From Propionibacteriaceae bacterium (GTDB lineage Bacteria; Actinomycetota; Actinomycetes; Propionibacteriales; Propionibacteriaceae): a stretch of DNA of 64,000 nt. The stretch covers positions 22,938-86,937 of the forward strand of contig JAUNVL010000003.1 of NCBI GenBank assembly GCA_030537675.1, written 5' to 3'. Made by a program: the position numbers and the translations under genes. The notes under the pieces are model-generated. The model was not told the DNA's origin. It saw only the letters and a program-made list of their open reading frames with translations, and made no database searches. The number at the start of each line of letters is the position of its first letter. Within the stretch, counting starts at the first letter, position 1. Shown here one piece after another: positions 42,280 to 51,105 of the stretch.

Positions 42280-43604
42280 GCGAGTTCTGGGTCGCGAACC
42301 TGCGTGTCTCCGGTCAGCACCGCTCGCGCGCGCAGTGCGCCGGGCTGGGTGGTGAGGCTGTCGGACAGTGCCTCGAGCCGTGCACGGACGTCAGGGTCGA
42401 GCGAGAGCAGACGCTCCAGCACTGTGCGCAACTCATCGGGGGTGGCGGAGTTCGGGTCGAGAACCTCACCGAAGTTGGCGTCCTCGAGCGCTGCAGCGCC
42501 GGCGAACTGGTCCGTGGACATGGGGAGTACCAGCATCGGGACCCCGGCGGTGAGCGCCTCGGTGACGCTGTTGTTGCCACCGTGCGTGACCGCGACAGTG
42601 GAGGATGCGAGCAGAGTCACCTGCGGCAGCATCTCCCGGACCAACCAGGACTCCGGGATGGTGCCCAACAGGTCCCGCGGCGTCGAGCCACTCGCCAGGG
42701 CCACCCGCACGTCGAGGCCGCGCAAGGCCTCGGCGATACGGGCCAGCACGTCGGATCGCACGGAGAGAAAGCTGCCGAGGCTCACGTAGATGATCGGGGC
42801 ACCGCCGGTGGCCAGCCATGCGTCCACCTCGGGGTCCCGCGCCTCGGTGCGGACGGCCGAGCCCAGGAACGCGTGCGTGGGCAGCAGGGCGGTGCGTTCA
42901 GCCGGGTGCAACTCGCCGGGGTAGTTGAGCAGGAGGACGTCGCCGGTCTCCGCGAAGGCGTCTTCGCTGGCGGCAGCGCCGGGGTTGAGGGTGGCGAGGG
43001 CGTCGTTCCACTGCTTGGTGAAGTTGTCCCGGACCCGCTCGCACAGCTGTCGCAGATCGGTCAGGGCTGATGGATCGGGGCGCAGCGCCTGTGGCCAGAC
43101 GGGCGGGTAGCCGTACACTTCGCCGCCGACGGTGAGGGCGCTCGGGTGTCCGATGACGACGTCGCCGTGCCGGACACCGGAGCTGCGCAGGGCCAGCCGG
43201 GCGCTGAATGCGAGGTGGTCCACGACCACCTGGTCGGGGCGCACGCGTTCGACCACACGCTGCACTTCGCGGGCCACGGCCAGGGGATCCCACAACAGGT
43301 CGTCCCCGCGTGCCGCCGCCTGGAACGCGAGCGTCTCGACGGCACCACGCCGGGTGGCGTCGAAGAAGCCGCGCAGCGAGTCGTCCTCGCCGCGGGGCTG
43401 GTCCTCGGCCCTGATCACACCCGGATTCGAGCCGCGACCAAGTACGAGGTTCTCGCGCTCGAACCCGAACTGGCGAACGATGGCATCGGTCGCGGGACCT
43501 GTGGCCACCACGACACGCTCGCCTGCCTGCTGCCATGCCGTCGCCAGTGTGGCGAGTGGGTACAGGTGGGAGGCGTAGTCAGGACTGATGACGAGCAGTG
43601 TCAT
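42276..43604 (-). CDS. GT1-family glycosyltransferase (MGT/UGT-like)
   Basis: GT-B glycosyltransferase of 442 residues. The N-terminal acceptor domain opens with LLVISPDYASHLYPLATLA, and the C-terminal nucleotide-sugar domain shows PIIYVSLGSFLSVR near 268 and the UGT signature VTHGGNNSVTEALTAGVPML near 350 followed by PMSTDQFAGAAALED. Bacterial members glycosylate macrolides, flavonoids, lipids or other small molecules using UDP- or dTDP-sugars. It overlaps the GT4 gene by 26 bases and the NCS2 permease gene by four bases, so all three are one operon. Confidence 0.9.
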   Translation of the reverse strand: MTLLVISPDYASHLYPLATLATAWQQAGERVVVATGPATDAIVRQFGFERENLVLGRGSNPGVIRAEDQPRGEDDSLRGFFDATRRGAVETLAFQAAARGDDLLWDPLAVAREVQRVVERVRPDQVVVDHLAFSARLALRSSGVRHGDVVIGHPSALTVGGEVYGYPPVWPQALRPDPSALTDLRQLCERVRDNFTKQWNDALATLNPGAAASEDAFAETGDVLLLNYPGELHPAERTALLPTHAFLGSAVRTEARDPEVDAWLATGGAPIIYVSLGSFLSVRSDVLARIAEALRGLDVRVALASGSTPRDLLGTIPESWLVREMLPQVTLLASSTVAVTHGGNNSVTEALTAGVPMLVLPMSTDQFAGAAALEDANFGEVLDPNSATPDELRTVLERLLSLDPDVRARLEALSDSLTTQPGALRARAVLTGDTQVRDPELA

Positions 43605-45468
43605 GGGTCACCTTCGTGTAGATCGCCGCGAGTGCGGACGCCATCGTTTGGATGCTGAAGCGTTCGGTGACCAGGGCCCTGGCGCGATTGGCATGATCCG
43701 TGGCGCCCGGCGCGGAGGCCAGATCGAGAGCGGAAGCCAGGGCCGCACCCAGGGTGTCGAGCGAACTGGTGTCTGTGAGGACGCCGGTGACGCCGTGTTC
43801 CACATAGGTGGCGGGGCCACCGTCGCGTGGGGCCACGACGACGAGGCCGGACGCCATCGCCTCCAGGATGGCGATGCCGAACTCCTCCTTGAGGCTCGCC
43901 GACACGTAGACGCCAGCGGGTGCGGCCAGGCCGGGGCGGCCGTGGCGGGCCGCCGCCAGCCAGACCGCGACGACGCCGTTGGGTCGGTGACCGGCCAACA
44001 GGAGCCCACGCCCGGGGCCGTCCGCCCGTGGGACGGTGGCGTCGATGAGGGCGAGTTGCTGGTTCTCGTCGTCGGAGGCGTGGTGGAGGTCCCCGCCCAC
44101 GATGAGCAGGTTGCAGCGGTCCGCCAGAGCCGGGTCGGATGCCCAGGCCTCCACAAAGGTCGCCATGCCCTTGACGCGGTGCAGCCGCCCGACGGTGATG
44201 GCCAGCGGCAGTGCGCGGCGCCCGGGTGGAAGGCCATCGAGCAACGCGTCCAGTTCGGCGAGCGCGGATGCGGTGTCTGCGGTGACCCTGTCGCCGCGCA
44301 ACGCTGCCGGCACCTCCTCCGCGGCGCGGTCGAGGGGAGCGAGGTTGATGCCCTCGGGCACAGCGCTGAGACGGTGCTCGTCATCGGGGTCGAGTTGTAG
44401 GAGGTTGCGCAGGTCCTGGGCCAGGTTGGGGCGCGGAAACACGACGAGGTGGGAGGCCTGCGCGGCGAGGTCGCGAAGCAGTCGAAAACGGAAGACGAGA
44501 TGCTCAAGGTGGTCGGCCGAACCAAAATTGTCGCGGGACAGGGTTCCTGCGGCTTCACGGGCGGCGATGAGGGCATGGGGGTCAGGTGCGAGGGTGAGCA
44601 CCGTCGTGATTCCGAGGTCTCGTGCCACCTCCGCGGCGGCCCATGCGCCCACGTCGGCCATCCGCAGGTGCAGGACGTCCACGCGCCCGGCTGCTTTCAG
44701 AATTCGACGCAATCCCTGCCGGGCTGCCAGGTGCAGAGGCCAGGCGTCCGGGGCCTGTCGGACGGGGCCGGGAAGGGGCACGGACACATAGTGGTGGCCG
44801 GCGTTGGCGAGATCGCGCGGGACGTCCATCCGGCCGGGGCGTCCTCGCGACAGAGTGAGTACCCGCTCGACGGTCCCTTCGTCCAGCAGCGCGTCGCCAA
44901 GCTGGACGAGCAGGGTGGCGATGCCGCCGGTGTCGCCCTGCCCGGCTGCGCTGAGGGTGCCGTCGATATCGGCATGGAGGTACAACTGTGCGACGGTGAA
45001 GCCGGACTCGCCGCTGGGACGTGGTTCCACGGGCAGGTTGGCGTGGTCGTCACAGGTGTCGTCTGTCAGCAGACCCCAGGATTCGAGGGTGGCCTCAGCG
45101 AGTGTGCCGGTGAATCCTCCAGCGGCCGCCAAGCCCCTGAGAGCAGGCACGGCCTGAGTCACAGGTGGTGCGGAGGCCAGCGCCCAAGCGGCATGCTCGC
45201 GCAGGTACGGCACGCCCGAGGCCAGGAGCGGTACGAGGAGCTGGTTCGCCGTCGCAGACCCGGCTGCGGAGGCGGCGTGCACAGCGGCGATGGCGGTGAG
45301 ATCGTCGCCGGATGCCTCAATGGCGGAGGCCAGGAGATCGGCTGCCTCCGGCCCGTCGACGCGCGCCGCTTGTTCCAGCGCTTCCATGGCGGCCAGTCCC
45401 GCGAGCAGCGTGGGTGCGCATCGCACCACCTCAAGGGCGTCCAGGGTGGTGTGCATGTCCAAACTCAT
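43579..45468 (-). CDS. GT4-family glycosyltransferase with N-terminal helical repeat domain
   Basis: 629-residue protein. Residues about 1-145 look like HEAT/ARM-type alpha-helical repeats (repeating L-A-A-L and W-L-S patterns). The GT-B domain follows (about 155-620): HADIDGTLSAAGQGDTGGIAT near 163 binds the nucleotide sugar as in sucrose-phosphate-synthase-like enzymes, ITVGRLHRVKGMATFVEAW near 420 and the E-x7-E motif KEEFGIAILEAMASGLVVVAP near 540. No signal peptide or membrane helix is seen. It is the first gene of the operon with the GT1 enzyme, the NCS2 permease and the lipoprotein. Confidence 0.85.
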   Translation of the reverse strand: MSLDMHTTLDALEVVRCAPTLLAGLAAMEALEQAARVDGPEAADLLASAIEASGDDLTAIAAVHAASAAGSATANQLLVPLLASGVPYLREHAAWALASAPPVTQAVPALRGLAAAGGFTGTLAEATLESWGLLTDDTCDDHANLPVEPRPSGESGFTVAQLYLHADIDGTLSAAGQGDTGGIATLLVQLGDALLDEGTVERVLTLSRGRPGRMDVPRDLANAGHHYVSVPLPGPVRQAPDAWPLHLAARQGLRRILKAAGRVDVLHLRMADVGAWAAAEVARDLGITTVLTLAPDPHALIAAREAAGTLSRDNFGSADHLEHLVFRFRLLRDLAAQASHLVVFPRPNLAQDLRNLLQLDPDDEHRLSAVPEGINLAPLDRAAEEVPAALRGDRVTADTASALAELDALLDGLPPGRRALPLAITVGRLHRVKGMATFVEAWASDPALADRCNLLIVGGDLHHASDDENQQLALIDATVPRADGPGRGLLLAGHRPNGVVAVWLAAARHGRPGLAAPAGVYVSASLKEEFGIAILEAMASGLVVVAPRDGGPATYVEHGVTGVLTDTSSLDTLGAALASALDLASAPGATDHANRARALVTERFSIQTMASALAAIYTKVTHDTARHQS

Positions 45469-45733
45469 GCGCCCAAGCTAGCCCGCGGCCACAACTGGGG
45501 GACCTCCGGATGCCAAAGCAATCAGGCGCTCGGCGCGAACTGGTGCTGCGGTGCAAGTACCACAGCGACGTCAGGTTTCCTTGGGCGAAGGGTAACCGAG
45601 CTCGGATCTGTTGAACCGGCTCCAGAGATTCCACCCGAGGACGTCGGCCGTAATCACGTCCTCTTCGTGTCGGTGCAAGTCGGACCACGGTCCCGCCGCG
45701 CATTGATTGAGGATCGTCGGCGCCCCGTTGGGT

Positions 45734-45781
45734 GGTACCCGCCCAACGATGCCGCTAGACGTGAGGAAGGTGGCGGGTACC
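45734..45781. repeat. Ten-base inverted repeat containing GGTACC
   Basis: GGTACCCGCC (45734-45743) and GGCGGGTACC (45772-45781) are perfect complements 28 bases apart; the left copy also sits in a GTTGGG...CCCAAC near-palindrome. Position upstream of the short tautomerase-like frame suggests an operator or a transcript hairpin. Confidence 0.5.
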
Positions 45782-45851
45782 CCCGATGCGCCGATCCGTG
45801 GCAGTCCGTAGCGTCGATGGCACGAGGAGGACACCTCAGGAGGGATGCACC

Positions 45852-45932
45852 GTGCCAATTGCCAGAACCCACGTCCTCGAAGGTGTCTTCACCGCTGATC
45901 AACTCGACTTGATGCTGAAGGAGGTGACGTAG
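45852..45932 (+). pseudogene. Probable remnant of a tautomerase-family gene
   Basis: A GTG following a strong AGGAGG ribosome-binding site opens a 26-codon frame (MPIARTHVLEGVFTADQLDL and a few more residues) and then stops. The N-terminal Pro after Met, a beta strand and then an amphipathic helix match the first third of 4-oxalocrotonate tautomerase-type proteins (60-130 residues), whose catalytic residue is that proline. Nothing tautomerase-like follows the TAG, so this looks like a truncated gene; a functional micro-protein is the alternative. Confidence 0.4.
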
Positions 45933-46165
45933 ATGGGACTTTCACAGCGATAGGCCATACCTGTCGTGCACTACATTGCTGCAGGATTCGTTCGTTTTGA
46001 AGCAGGGTCGCCCTCACCCTGCGGGTCTGCTTTCTTTTCCCCGTATGAAAGCGTCCGGACATCAACGGGTCTGTTCGTGGTCTCCCCCGCTCGTGAATGA
46101 CTGCAGCGGTGGTCGATGGACCCGGGACAGCTTCCATGTTGCCCATTGTCGGTCTGAGGAGGTGC

Positions 46166-46222
46166 ATGCAGATGTTTTCCTACTCTGCCGCTCCCGGTCG
46201 ACTGCGCGCGTTCGACCGCTGA
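46166..46222 (+). CDS. Possible leader peptide upstream of the ABC exporter
   Basis: A short frame of 16-18 codons (MFSYSAAPGRLRAFDR from the second ATG) follows a perfect AGGAGG, the strongest ribosome-binding site in the area, and ends about 100 bases before the exporter gene, whose own start lacks a visible ribosome-binding site. This resembles leader peptides that regulate resistance-type ABC genes by ribosome stalling. Evidence is only positional; no family is known. Confidence 0.35.
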   Translation: MQMFSYSAAPGRLRAFDR

Positions 46223-46323
46223 TCGCAACCGTGCCGCGGCTCCGCCCCCTCTGACGCCCAGAGCGTCCCTCCTACTGCAGCACCTCTGTCCCGTCGTCAG
46301 ACGCCGTCCGTCAGGACTTCTCC

Positions 46324-48177
46324 ATGCATGCACCGCCCCGTGGGCGCTACGATTTCCCGCCCACGATCCCGCTCGACTCGTGCCCCGACCTCCGCTCGCC
46401 TACTCGATTTCTCTTCTGGCTGATTGGCTCCTATGGCTGGGTCGTGCCAGTGATGACGCTCGCAGCCTCCACGTGGCTGGTCCCTTCCGCGATGACCCCG
46501 TGGCTACTCGGGCGCGCGATCGACGCTGGCGTCGCCCGCGGGGACACCTCGGCCTCCCTCACATGGGTTGCGCTCCTGCTCCTCGCCATCGCCGTCGGGG
46601 TCAGCGGCGGTGTCCTCTTCCACACTTTCTCGGTCCGAATCTGGCTGCTCGGCATCTACGGTATCCAGCGCCGCGTGTCCCGGCGGGCGGTCCATCTGGG
46701 TCACGTCCTCAACCGCCGCGTGCCCACCGGCGAGGTGCTGAGCGTCTCTGCCGTCGACAGTGAGCAGTTTGGTGCCACCATCGAGGGCTTCGGCCACGTC
46801 ATTGCCGTGGCCATCAGCTTCGGCCTCGCTTCGGCACTCATGCTGACGACATCGCCGCTGCTGGGCACGGTCGTGCTCGTCGCCACCCCACTCCTCCTCC
46901 TGGCGTCGACGCCCGTGCTGCGCCCGCTGACGCGCGCCCAGTCCGCTGAGCGATCGGAGAGCTCCTCGCTCACTTCACTGGCCAGCGACATCGTGACGGG
47001 GCTGCGGATCCTCCGGGGCGTCGGCGGCGAGCGCACGTTCGCGCGCAATTACGAACGGCAGTCGCAAAAGGTCCGCGCCCTCGGTGTGCGGCTCAGCACC
47101 TGGCAGGCGGTCGTCGAGGCCACCAGCATCCTGTTGTCCGGGCTGCTGCTCGTGGCGCTGGTGTTCCTGGGCTCTCACCGCGTCCTCGAGGGCATGCTGA
47201 GCGTCGGTGAGCTCATCAGCTTCTTCGGGTACGCGGTGTTCCTCACGTCACCCATGCAGGTGTTCTTCGACTTCGCGCAGAGGTGGGTGAAGGGACTCGT
47301 AGCAGCACAGAAGACGCTGTCACTCCTGGGTGTCGACGTGCCGTGGGCTCCGACGGGACGGGCACTCAGCCACACCCCCGTGCTGCGGGACGAGCTGTCC
47401 GGAATCACGGTGCGACCAGGACGGATGCTCGGGATCGTGGGCGAGGATCCCGACGCCTCCGCGGCCCTCGCGGACCGGTTGGGGCGCTACCTGCCGCAGG
47501 AGGCGCCAGATCCGGTGGACGGCGACCTTTCTGGTCAGGAGCGCAGGATCGCTCGCCGTGAGCGGATCGCGGCGCGGGCGCGCCTCGCCCGTGAGGACGC
47601 CGAGTTGGCTGGACGCCCGTGCGGGGTGACGGCCGACGGTGTGGACTATTCGCTGGTCGACGTTGCGGACCTGCGGCGCAGGGTCATCGTGTCGCACACG
47701 GATGCCATCCTCTTCTCCGGGACGCTGCAGACCGCGGTCGACCCGTGGGGCACCCACAGCCGTGATGAGGCGGAGAAATCCATGATCGTGGCGTCCGCCG
47801 AGGACATCTGCGAATCGCTGTCCGGCGGCTGGCAGGGGCGGATCGACGAGAAGGGCCGGGGCCTCTCGGGCGGGCAGCGGCAGCGGGTCGTGCTGGCGCG
47901 CGCACTGCTCCTGGACCCTGACGTCCTCATCCTTGTGGAACCGACGTCAACCGTCGACGCACTCACGGAGGCGCGGATCGCCGTGCGGCTGGCGGAGCAC
48001 CGGCGGGGCCGCACCACCGTCGTCGTCACCGCTTCCCCGCTCCTACTGCGCAGATGCGACGACATCGCGGTGCTCGTCGACGGTGTCGAGGTCGCCCGCG
48101 GCAGCCACGAGGCATTGCACGATCACCCTGATTACCACCGCATCATCGGGCGGGGCATGGGGGAGTGTGATGTCTGA
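46324..48177 (+). CDS. Heterodimeric ABC exporter subunit with degenerate Walker motifs
   Basis: Transmembrane-ATPase half-transporter of 617 residues. Six helices occupy about residues 30-320, and the nucleotide-binding domain about 350-600. Walker A, normally GxxGxGKST, reads GEDPDASA near 372 with no lysine; Walker B ends LVEPTSTVD near 537, with Val where the magnesium-binding Asp belongs. The signature LSGGQRQRVVLARALLL near 514 is intact. It can therefore lend a good signature to its partner but should not bind ATP normally. It overlaps the second subunit gene by eight bases, so the two must form one exporter. The cargo is unknown. Confidence 0.85.
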   Translation: MHAPPRGRYDFPPTIPLDSCPDLRSPTRFLFWLIGSYGWVVPVMTLAASTWLVPSAMTPWLLGRAIDAGVARGDTSASLTWVALLLLAIAVGVSGGVLFHTFSVRIWLLGIYGIQRRVSRRAVHLGHVLNRRVPTGEVLSVSAVDSEQFGATIEGFGHVIAVAISFGLASALMLTTSPLLGTVVLVATPLLLLASTPVLRPLTRAQSAERSESSSLTSLASDIVTGLRILRGVGGERTFARNYERQSQKVRALGVRLSTWQAVVEATSILLSGLLLVALVFLGSHRVLEGMLSVGELISFFGYAVFLTSPMQVFFDFAQRWVKGLVAAQKTLSLLGVDVPWAPTGRALSHTPVLRDELSGITVRPGRMLGIVGEDPDASAALADRLGRYLPQEAPDPVDGDLSGQERRIARRERIAARARLAREDAELAGRPCGVTADGVDYSLVDVADLRRRVIVSHTDAILFSGTLQTAVDPWGTHSRDEAEKSMIVASAEDICESLSGGWQGRIDEKGRGLSGGQRQRVVLARALLLDPDVLILVEPTSTVDALTEARIAVRLAEHRRGRTTVVVTASPLLLRRCDDIAVLVDGVEVARGSHEALHDHPDYHRIIGRGMGECDV

Positions 48178-50098
48178 ATCTTGGTTGTCGGCCACGTCCG
48201 CCGCCACGTGGCGCGAGGGTCCTGCACCGTCGCGGCTGCCTGATGGGCTCGACGTCCCGCGCGGCGGTGGACCGCGTCGCCGAATGTCTGCATTGCTGGG
48301 ACGTCACCGCGTCCGGGCCGAGATGGCGCGCACCGCGTACGCGGACGCCCGTGCACCGGAGAACGGATTCCCGGTCGCGACGTCGTCGGAGGCGCTGGCG
48401 TTCCTGGGATCTCTGTTGGAGGGGCGCCGGGCCACACTGGTCTGGGTGGTCGTCCTCAATGTGGCAGCTGCAGGTGCGGGCCTGGTAGCTCCGTTCCTCC
48501 TGGGGGGTCTGGTCGACCGTGTCTCGAACGGCCTGCTCGACCACACCGGGCTCACCACGACGGCGGCGATCATCGCCGGCATGATCCTGGTGCAGGCGCT
48601 GCTCACCTTTGCTGCGCGGCGCGCATCGGCTGTCCTCGGATACAACGTGCTTGCAGCGGCACGGGAGGAGGTCGTGCGCATCGTGCTGCGCCTTCCCCTC
48701 TGCCGTGTCGAGTCCGCGGGCTCCGGAGATCTGTTGACCCGGATCACCTCCGACGTGTCGAAGATGGCGACCGCCGCGCGCTGGGCCCTCCCGAATCTCA
48801 TCGTGTCGATCGTGCTCATCGGCGCGACCCTCGTTGCCTTGCTGGTCAACTCCTGGGTCCTGACCCTCCCGATGCTGGGGACGGCCCTGGTCATGTGGAT
48901 TGGAGGTCACAACTACCTCCCTCTCGCAACTGCCGGATACATCAACGAATCCCGCTCCTATTCGGTCATCAACTCCACCACCACCGAGACGGTCGAAGGC
49001 TCCCGCACGGTTGAGGCCCTGGGTGTGGGGGAGATGCGGGTCGCCCAGATTGACGAGGACACCGAGCTCTCCGCGCAGGCGGAGAGGTACACGATGACGC
49101 TGCGCAACATGCTGTTTGCGACGATCGACTCCTCATTCCAGCTCCCGCTGGTTGGAGTGGTCCTCCTGGGGTTCTGGGGCAACGCCGAGGGTTGGGTGAC
49201 AATCGGGCAGATCACGACGGCCGCTCTCTACATTTCGCAGCTCCAGGGCCCGCTGGATCGGGTCATCGCGGTGCTGGACCACCTGCAGCTCGGCATCGTC
49301 GGGGCCGCACGTCTCATCGGAGTCGCCCAGGTCGATGACGACCGCACCCCCGGGCAGACCACGCCGGAGGGCGTCAAACTGACCGGCAGCAACCTGTGCT
49401 TCGGCTACCGGCTGGACGGGGATGTGCTGCACGGCATCGACGTCGATCTCCAGCCGGGCGAGCGGATTACCATCGTAGGGCCGTCCGGCTCCGGCAAGTC
49501 GACGCTCGGGCGACTCATCGCTGGGATCGACCGTCCTCGGATGGGCGAGGTAACCGTCGGCGGCGTCGATGTCATGGATCTCCCGCTTGACCGTCTCCGC
49601 ACCCACGTGGGGCTCGTGACGCAGGAACACCACGTGTTCGTCGGCACGGTCCGCGACAACGTGGTGCTCGCACGCGAGGCGACGGCCTCCGACGACGAGG
49701 TGGAGCGGGCACTGCGCGCTATCGACGCATGGGGCTGGGTGTCTCGGATGCCCGGCGGGCTGGACGCCGAACTCGGTCACGGCAAGGCGACCCTCACATC
49801 CGCGCAGGCGCAGCAGATTGCCCTGGCAAGGCTCATCGTCGCCGACCCGCACACCATCGTGCTGGACGAGGCGACGTCGCTCATCGACCCAATGACCGCT
49901 CGGCAACTGGAGGGGGCCATGGCCGCATTGCTGGAGGGCCGATCCGTGGTGGCGATCGCTCACCGGCTGCACACCGCGCACGACGCTGACCGGATCGCGG
50001 TGATCGACGAGGGGAGGATCGTCGAGATGGGATCGCACCACGAGCTCCTGGAGCTCAACGGTCAGTATGCAAACCTGTGGCGGACGTGGCGTGATTGA
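48170..50098 (+). CDS. Heterodimeric ABC exporter subunit with degenerate signature motif
   Basis: Partner half-transporter, 642 residues. An extra hydrophilic N-terminus (about 1-75) precedes six helices (about 80-385); the nucleotide-binding domain follows. Walker [17 protein letters not shown] near 437, Q-loop VTQEHHVF, Walker B TIVLDEATS near 563 and H-loop AIAHRLHTA are intact, but the signature is LTSAQAQQ near 542 in place of LSGGQ. With the first subunit this yields one normal and one fully degenerate ATP site. The ATG at 48170 follows GGGGGAG and lies within the end of the first gene. Confidence 0.88.
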   Translation: MSESWLSATSAATWREGPAPSRLPDGLDVPRGGGPRRRMSALLGRHRVRAEMARTAYADARAPENGFPVATSSEALAFLGSLLEGRRATLVWVVVLNVAAAGAGLVAPFLLGGLVDRVSNGLLDHTGLTTTAAIIAGMILVQALLTFAARRASAVLGYNVLAAAREEVVRIVLRLPLCRVESAGSGDLLTRITSDVSKMATAARWALPNLIVSIVLIGATLVALLVNSWVLTLPMLGTALVMWIGGHNYLPLATAGYINESRSYSVINSTTTETVEGSRTVEALGVGEMRVAQIDEDTELSAQAERYTMTLRNMLFATIDSSFQLPLVGVVLLGFWGNAEGWVTIGQITTAALYISQLQGPLDRVIAVLDHLQLGIVGAARLIGVAQVDDDRTPGQTTPEGVKLTGSNLCFGYRLDGDVLHGIDVDLQPGERITIVGPSGSGKSTLGRLIAGIDRPRMGEVTVGGVDVMDLPLDRLRTHVGLVTQEHHVFVGTVRDNVVLAREATASDDEVERALRAIDAWGWVSRMPGGLDAELGHGKATLTSAQAQQIALARLIVADPHTIVLDEATSLIDPMTARQLEGAMAALLEGRSVVAIAHRLHTAHDADRIAVIDEGRIVEMGSHHELLELNGQYANLWRTWRD

Positions 50099-50242
50099 GA
50101 TTTGAGCCCGGTGATTCGGGACATGTCAGAATGCGTCCTACTGCTCAGAGGCGTGTCCTGGGGGCGTTACAGTCGGGTGCGGATGGGTGGAGCCGTCGTT
50201 CGGCTTCACGAAAGCGATGCGAGCGGAAGGGATCGATTGCGC

Positions 50243-50962
50243 ATGAACTGGTGGACCGAAACGTCGGCTGTCGAGCTTGAGTTGCTCGCCCTCGCCCTCG
50301 TTCTCTGCTCGTTCATCGGCCTGGAGCGGCAGTTCCGGCAGAAATCCGCTGGATTCCGCACCCACGTGTTGGTCGGCACCGGGTCGGCCGCGTTCACCCT
50401 GGTGTCGGGATTCGGGTTCTCAACGGTGCTCGGGTTGGAAGTCACCCTCGATCCGTCCCGCATCGCCGCCCAGATCGTCTCCGGAATCGGCTTCCTGGGT
50501 GCGGGGTTGATTTTCACGCGCCGGGACTCGGTACGGGGCCTCACATCAGCGGCGACCGTCTGGGTGACGGCAGCAGTCGGCATGGCGGCTGGGTCAGGAC
50601 TGGTGTCGCTGGCCATCGGCATGACGGTCACGTTTCTCTTGGTCATGTTCGCCCTCGGCCCCATCGCCTCCCAACTGCCCACTCGAGACACCAAGCGTGT
50701 TCTGCGCATCACTTACGTCGACGGCGAGGGCGTTCTCCGCCGGGTGTTGGCGGCAGCCACATCGGAAGGATTCAGCACCTTCATCTTCGCCACCCGGCGC
50801 CTTGAGAGCACCAACCTCGTGCAACTGGATGCCCGCTTCAAGGGGAGCGGGAGGCTTCGCACATTGATCCCCGTCCTCGATGAGCTCGACGGCGTCAGAT
50901 CCATCGAGGTCAAGATCGACGACGACGCCTTCTCCGAGGAGGAAGAGTCTTCGGACGACTAG
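50243..50962 (+). CDS. MgtC/SapB family membrane protein
   Basis: Membrane protein of 239 residues. Five helices occupy about 10-155; the conserved ELELLALALVLCSFIGLERQ and AAQIVSGIGFLGAGLIFTRR near 72-91 and GLTSAATVWVTAAVGMAAG near 97-115 define the family. The C-terminal cytoplasmic domain (about 165-239) is ACT-like. Family members are linked to magnesium limitation and membrane-potential control. The ATG at 50243 follows GGAAGGG; an ORF extension upstream has no family support. No riboswitch could be recognised in the 140 bases upstream. Confidence 0.88.
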   Translation: MNWWTETSAVELELLALALVLCSFIGLERQFRQKSAGFRTHVLVGTGSAAFTLVSGFGFSTVLGLEVTLDPSRIAAQIVSGIGFLGAGLIFTRRDSVRGLTSAATVWVTAAVGMAAGSGLVSLAIGMTVTFLLVMFALGPIASQLPTRDTKRVLRITYVDGEGVLRRVLAAATSEGFSTFIFATRRLESTNLVQLDARFKGSGRLRTLIPVLDELDGVRSIEVKIDDDAFSEEEESSDD

Positions 50963-51105
50963 TCCTGCGCGCCTTCTCATGTGTCTGAACGCGCCCAATG
51001 GATGGCGCGGATCGGCTCAACGAGACGGGCCTGATGGCTGTTCCGGGTGGTCTCCGGGCGCCTCCAAGGGTTGACACCGTAGTCCGGGGGGACTGGACTG
51101 TCTGC

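Larger units (their letters stand above)
45469..46323. other. Sparse intergenic region before the ABC exporter
   Basis: About 850 bases between the divergent glycosyltransferase operon and the exporter. It holds a 10-base inverted repeat (45734-45781), a short reading frame resembling the start of a tautomerase (45852-45932), and a possible leader peptide (46166-46222). Other open frames show no motifs. GC content drops around 45930-46060. Confidence 0.55.

Noticed and set aside
45889-46167. Minus-strand frame (92 codons) in the region before the exporter
   Set aside because: No motifs or start context, and it overlaps better-supported small elements on the plus strand.
50099-50242. Magnesium riboswitch (M-box) upstream of mgtC
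   Set aside because: Only about 140 bases are available and none of the conserved M-box elements could be recognised.
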